64,000 nt of DNA from Streptomyces sp. NBC_01571 (GTDB lineage: Bacteria > Actinomycetota > Actinomycetes > Streptomycetales > Streptomycetaceae): contig NZ_JAPEPZ010000001.1 in assembly GCF_026339875.1 (NCBI RefSeq), positions 1,798,001 to 1,862,000 of the forward strand, read 5' to 3'. Below are positions 63,528 to 64,000 of the stretch, piece by piece. The notes beneath the pieces were generated by a model, which searched no databases, had not been told where the DNA came from, and saw only the letters and a list, made by a program, of their open reading frames with translations. Made by a program: the position numbers and the translations under genes. The first letter of the stretch is position 1. Each line of letters begins with the position of its first letter.

Positions 63528-64000
63528 GTGTCGATGCGGCCGGTGGGGCTGTCGGAGGTCCCGGAGCAGACCGTGATGGTGGCCCGGGCGGCGTTCCCGA
63601 AGGGGAGCCTGGCGATACGGGTGCGGGACCGCCTCGCGGAGGTCTTCGCTGATGAGCCGTTCGCGGAGGCGTTCGGGGTGCGCGGGGCGCCGGGACTTCG
63701 CCGGGGGCGTTGTCGCTGGTGACGGTGTTGCAGTTCACGGAGGATCTGACGGACCGGCAAGCCGCGGCGATGGCGGTGCGGGCGATCGACTGGAAGTACG
63801 CGCTCGGGATGGAACTGACGGACATCGGCTTCGACGCCAGTGTGCTGTGCCGGTTCCGGGCACGGCTCGCGGACAACGGCATGGAACGGGTGGTCTTCGA
63901 CCGGCTCCTGGAGCACTGTAAGGACGCCGGTCTGGTGGCGGCCGGGGGTAAGCAGCGAACCGACTCCACCCATGTGATCAGCGCGGTGCGGGACTTGAAC
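63528..64000 (+). pseudogene. IS1182-family transposase N-terminal part, frameshifted, open at right edge
   Basis: Starts MSMRPVGLSEVPEQT and continues AFPKGSLAIRVRDRLAEVF, typical of IS1182-type transposase N-termini. At about 63,695-63,700 one base appears to be missing (CTTCGCCGG for an expected CTTTCGCCG), which brings a TGA at 63,719. In the next frame the family sequence resumes (LVTVLQFTEDLTDRQAA, IDWKYALG, then RTDSTHV with the first catalytic Asp) and runs to the window end. It is either inactivated, expressed by programmed frameshifting, or affected by a sequencing error. Confidence 0.75.

Overview
This window is high-GC actinomycete DNA (Streptomyces-like codon use, with rare TTA leucine codons). 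Positions 1-61,900 hold one giant, unidirectional (minus-strand) trans-AT PKS/NRPS operon. It is read from right to left. Every gene overlaps its neighbour or lies within about 26 bases of it, except for a 207-bp AT-richer gap before the release genes.

Assembly line, in order of transcription: (i) 55,949-61,900, a LnmK-like acyltransferase/decarboxylase domain fused to a loading ACP, then KS-KR-ACP-KS; (ii) 42,831-55,922, DH*-ACP-KR, KS-KR-cMT-ACP, KS-KR-ACP, KS-ACP; (iii) 38,242-42,834, NRPS C-A-PCP (glycine-like pocket) and a KS core; (iv) 19,280-38,242, the rest of that split KS, then DH-KR-ACP, KS-DH-KR-cMT-ACP, KS-ACP, KS-KR-ACP, KS-KR-ACP, KS; (v) 12,459-19,259, DH*-ACP-KR, KS-DH-KR-ACP; (vi) 3,835-12,462, two modules with built-in ATs, KS-AT(methylmalonyl)-DH-KR-ACP and KS-AT(malonyl)-ACP; (vii) 2,779-3,627, a Cys-nucleophile alpha/beta hydrolase of the Dieckmann-cyclase type; (viii) <1-2,782, an NRPS C-A(-PCP) running off the left edge.

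Module by module, this order fits the elfamycin (kirromycin/aurodox) logic: five extensions to the first half, glycine insertion, nine extensions to the second half, a switch from trans-AT to cis-AT for the last two modules, then an amino acid and Dieckmann release to a pyridone or tetramate. The correspondence is drawn from memory of the kirromycin pathway and was not searched. One module (KS-ACP, third after glycine) lacks the KR and methyltransferase that a kirromycin-like structure would need. The starter domain and the terminal A-domain pocket may also mark departures. No free-standing trans-AT is present in the window.

Right flank: a divergent intergenic region (61,901-62,162) with a 35-bp imperfect palindrome; a 17-codon leader ORF translationally coupled to a plus-strand Sfp-type phosphopantetheinyl transferase (62,213-62,908); then decayed IS256-family and frameshifted IS1182-family transposases, which suggest that the cluster boundary lies here.
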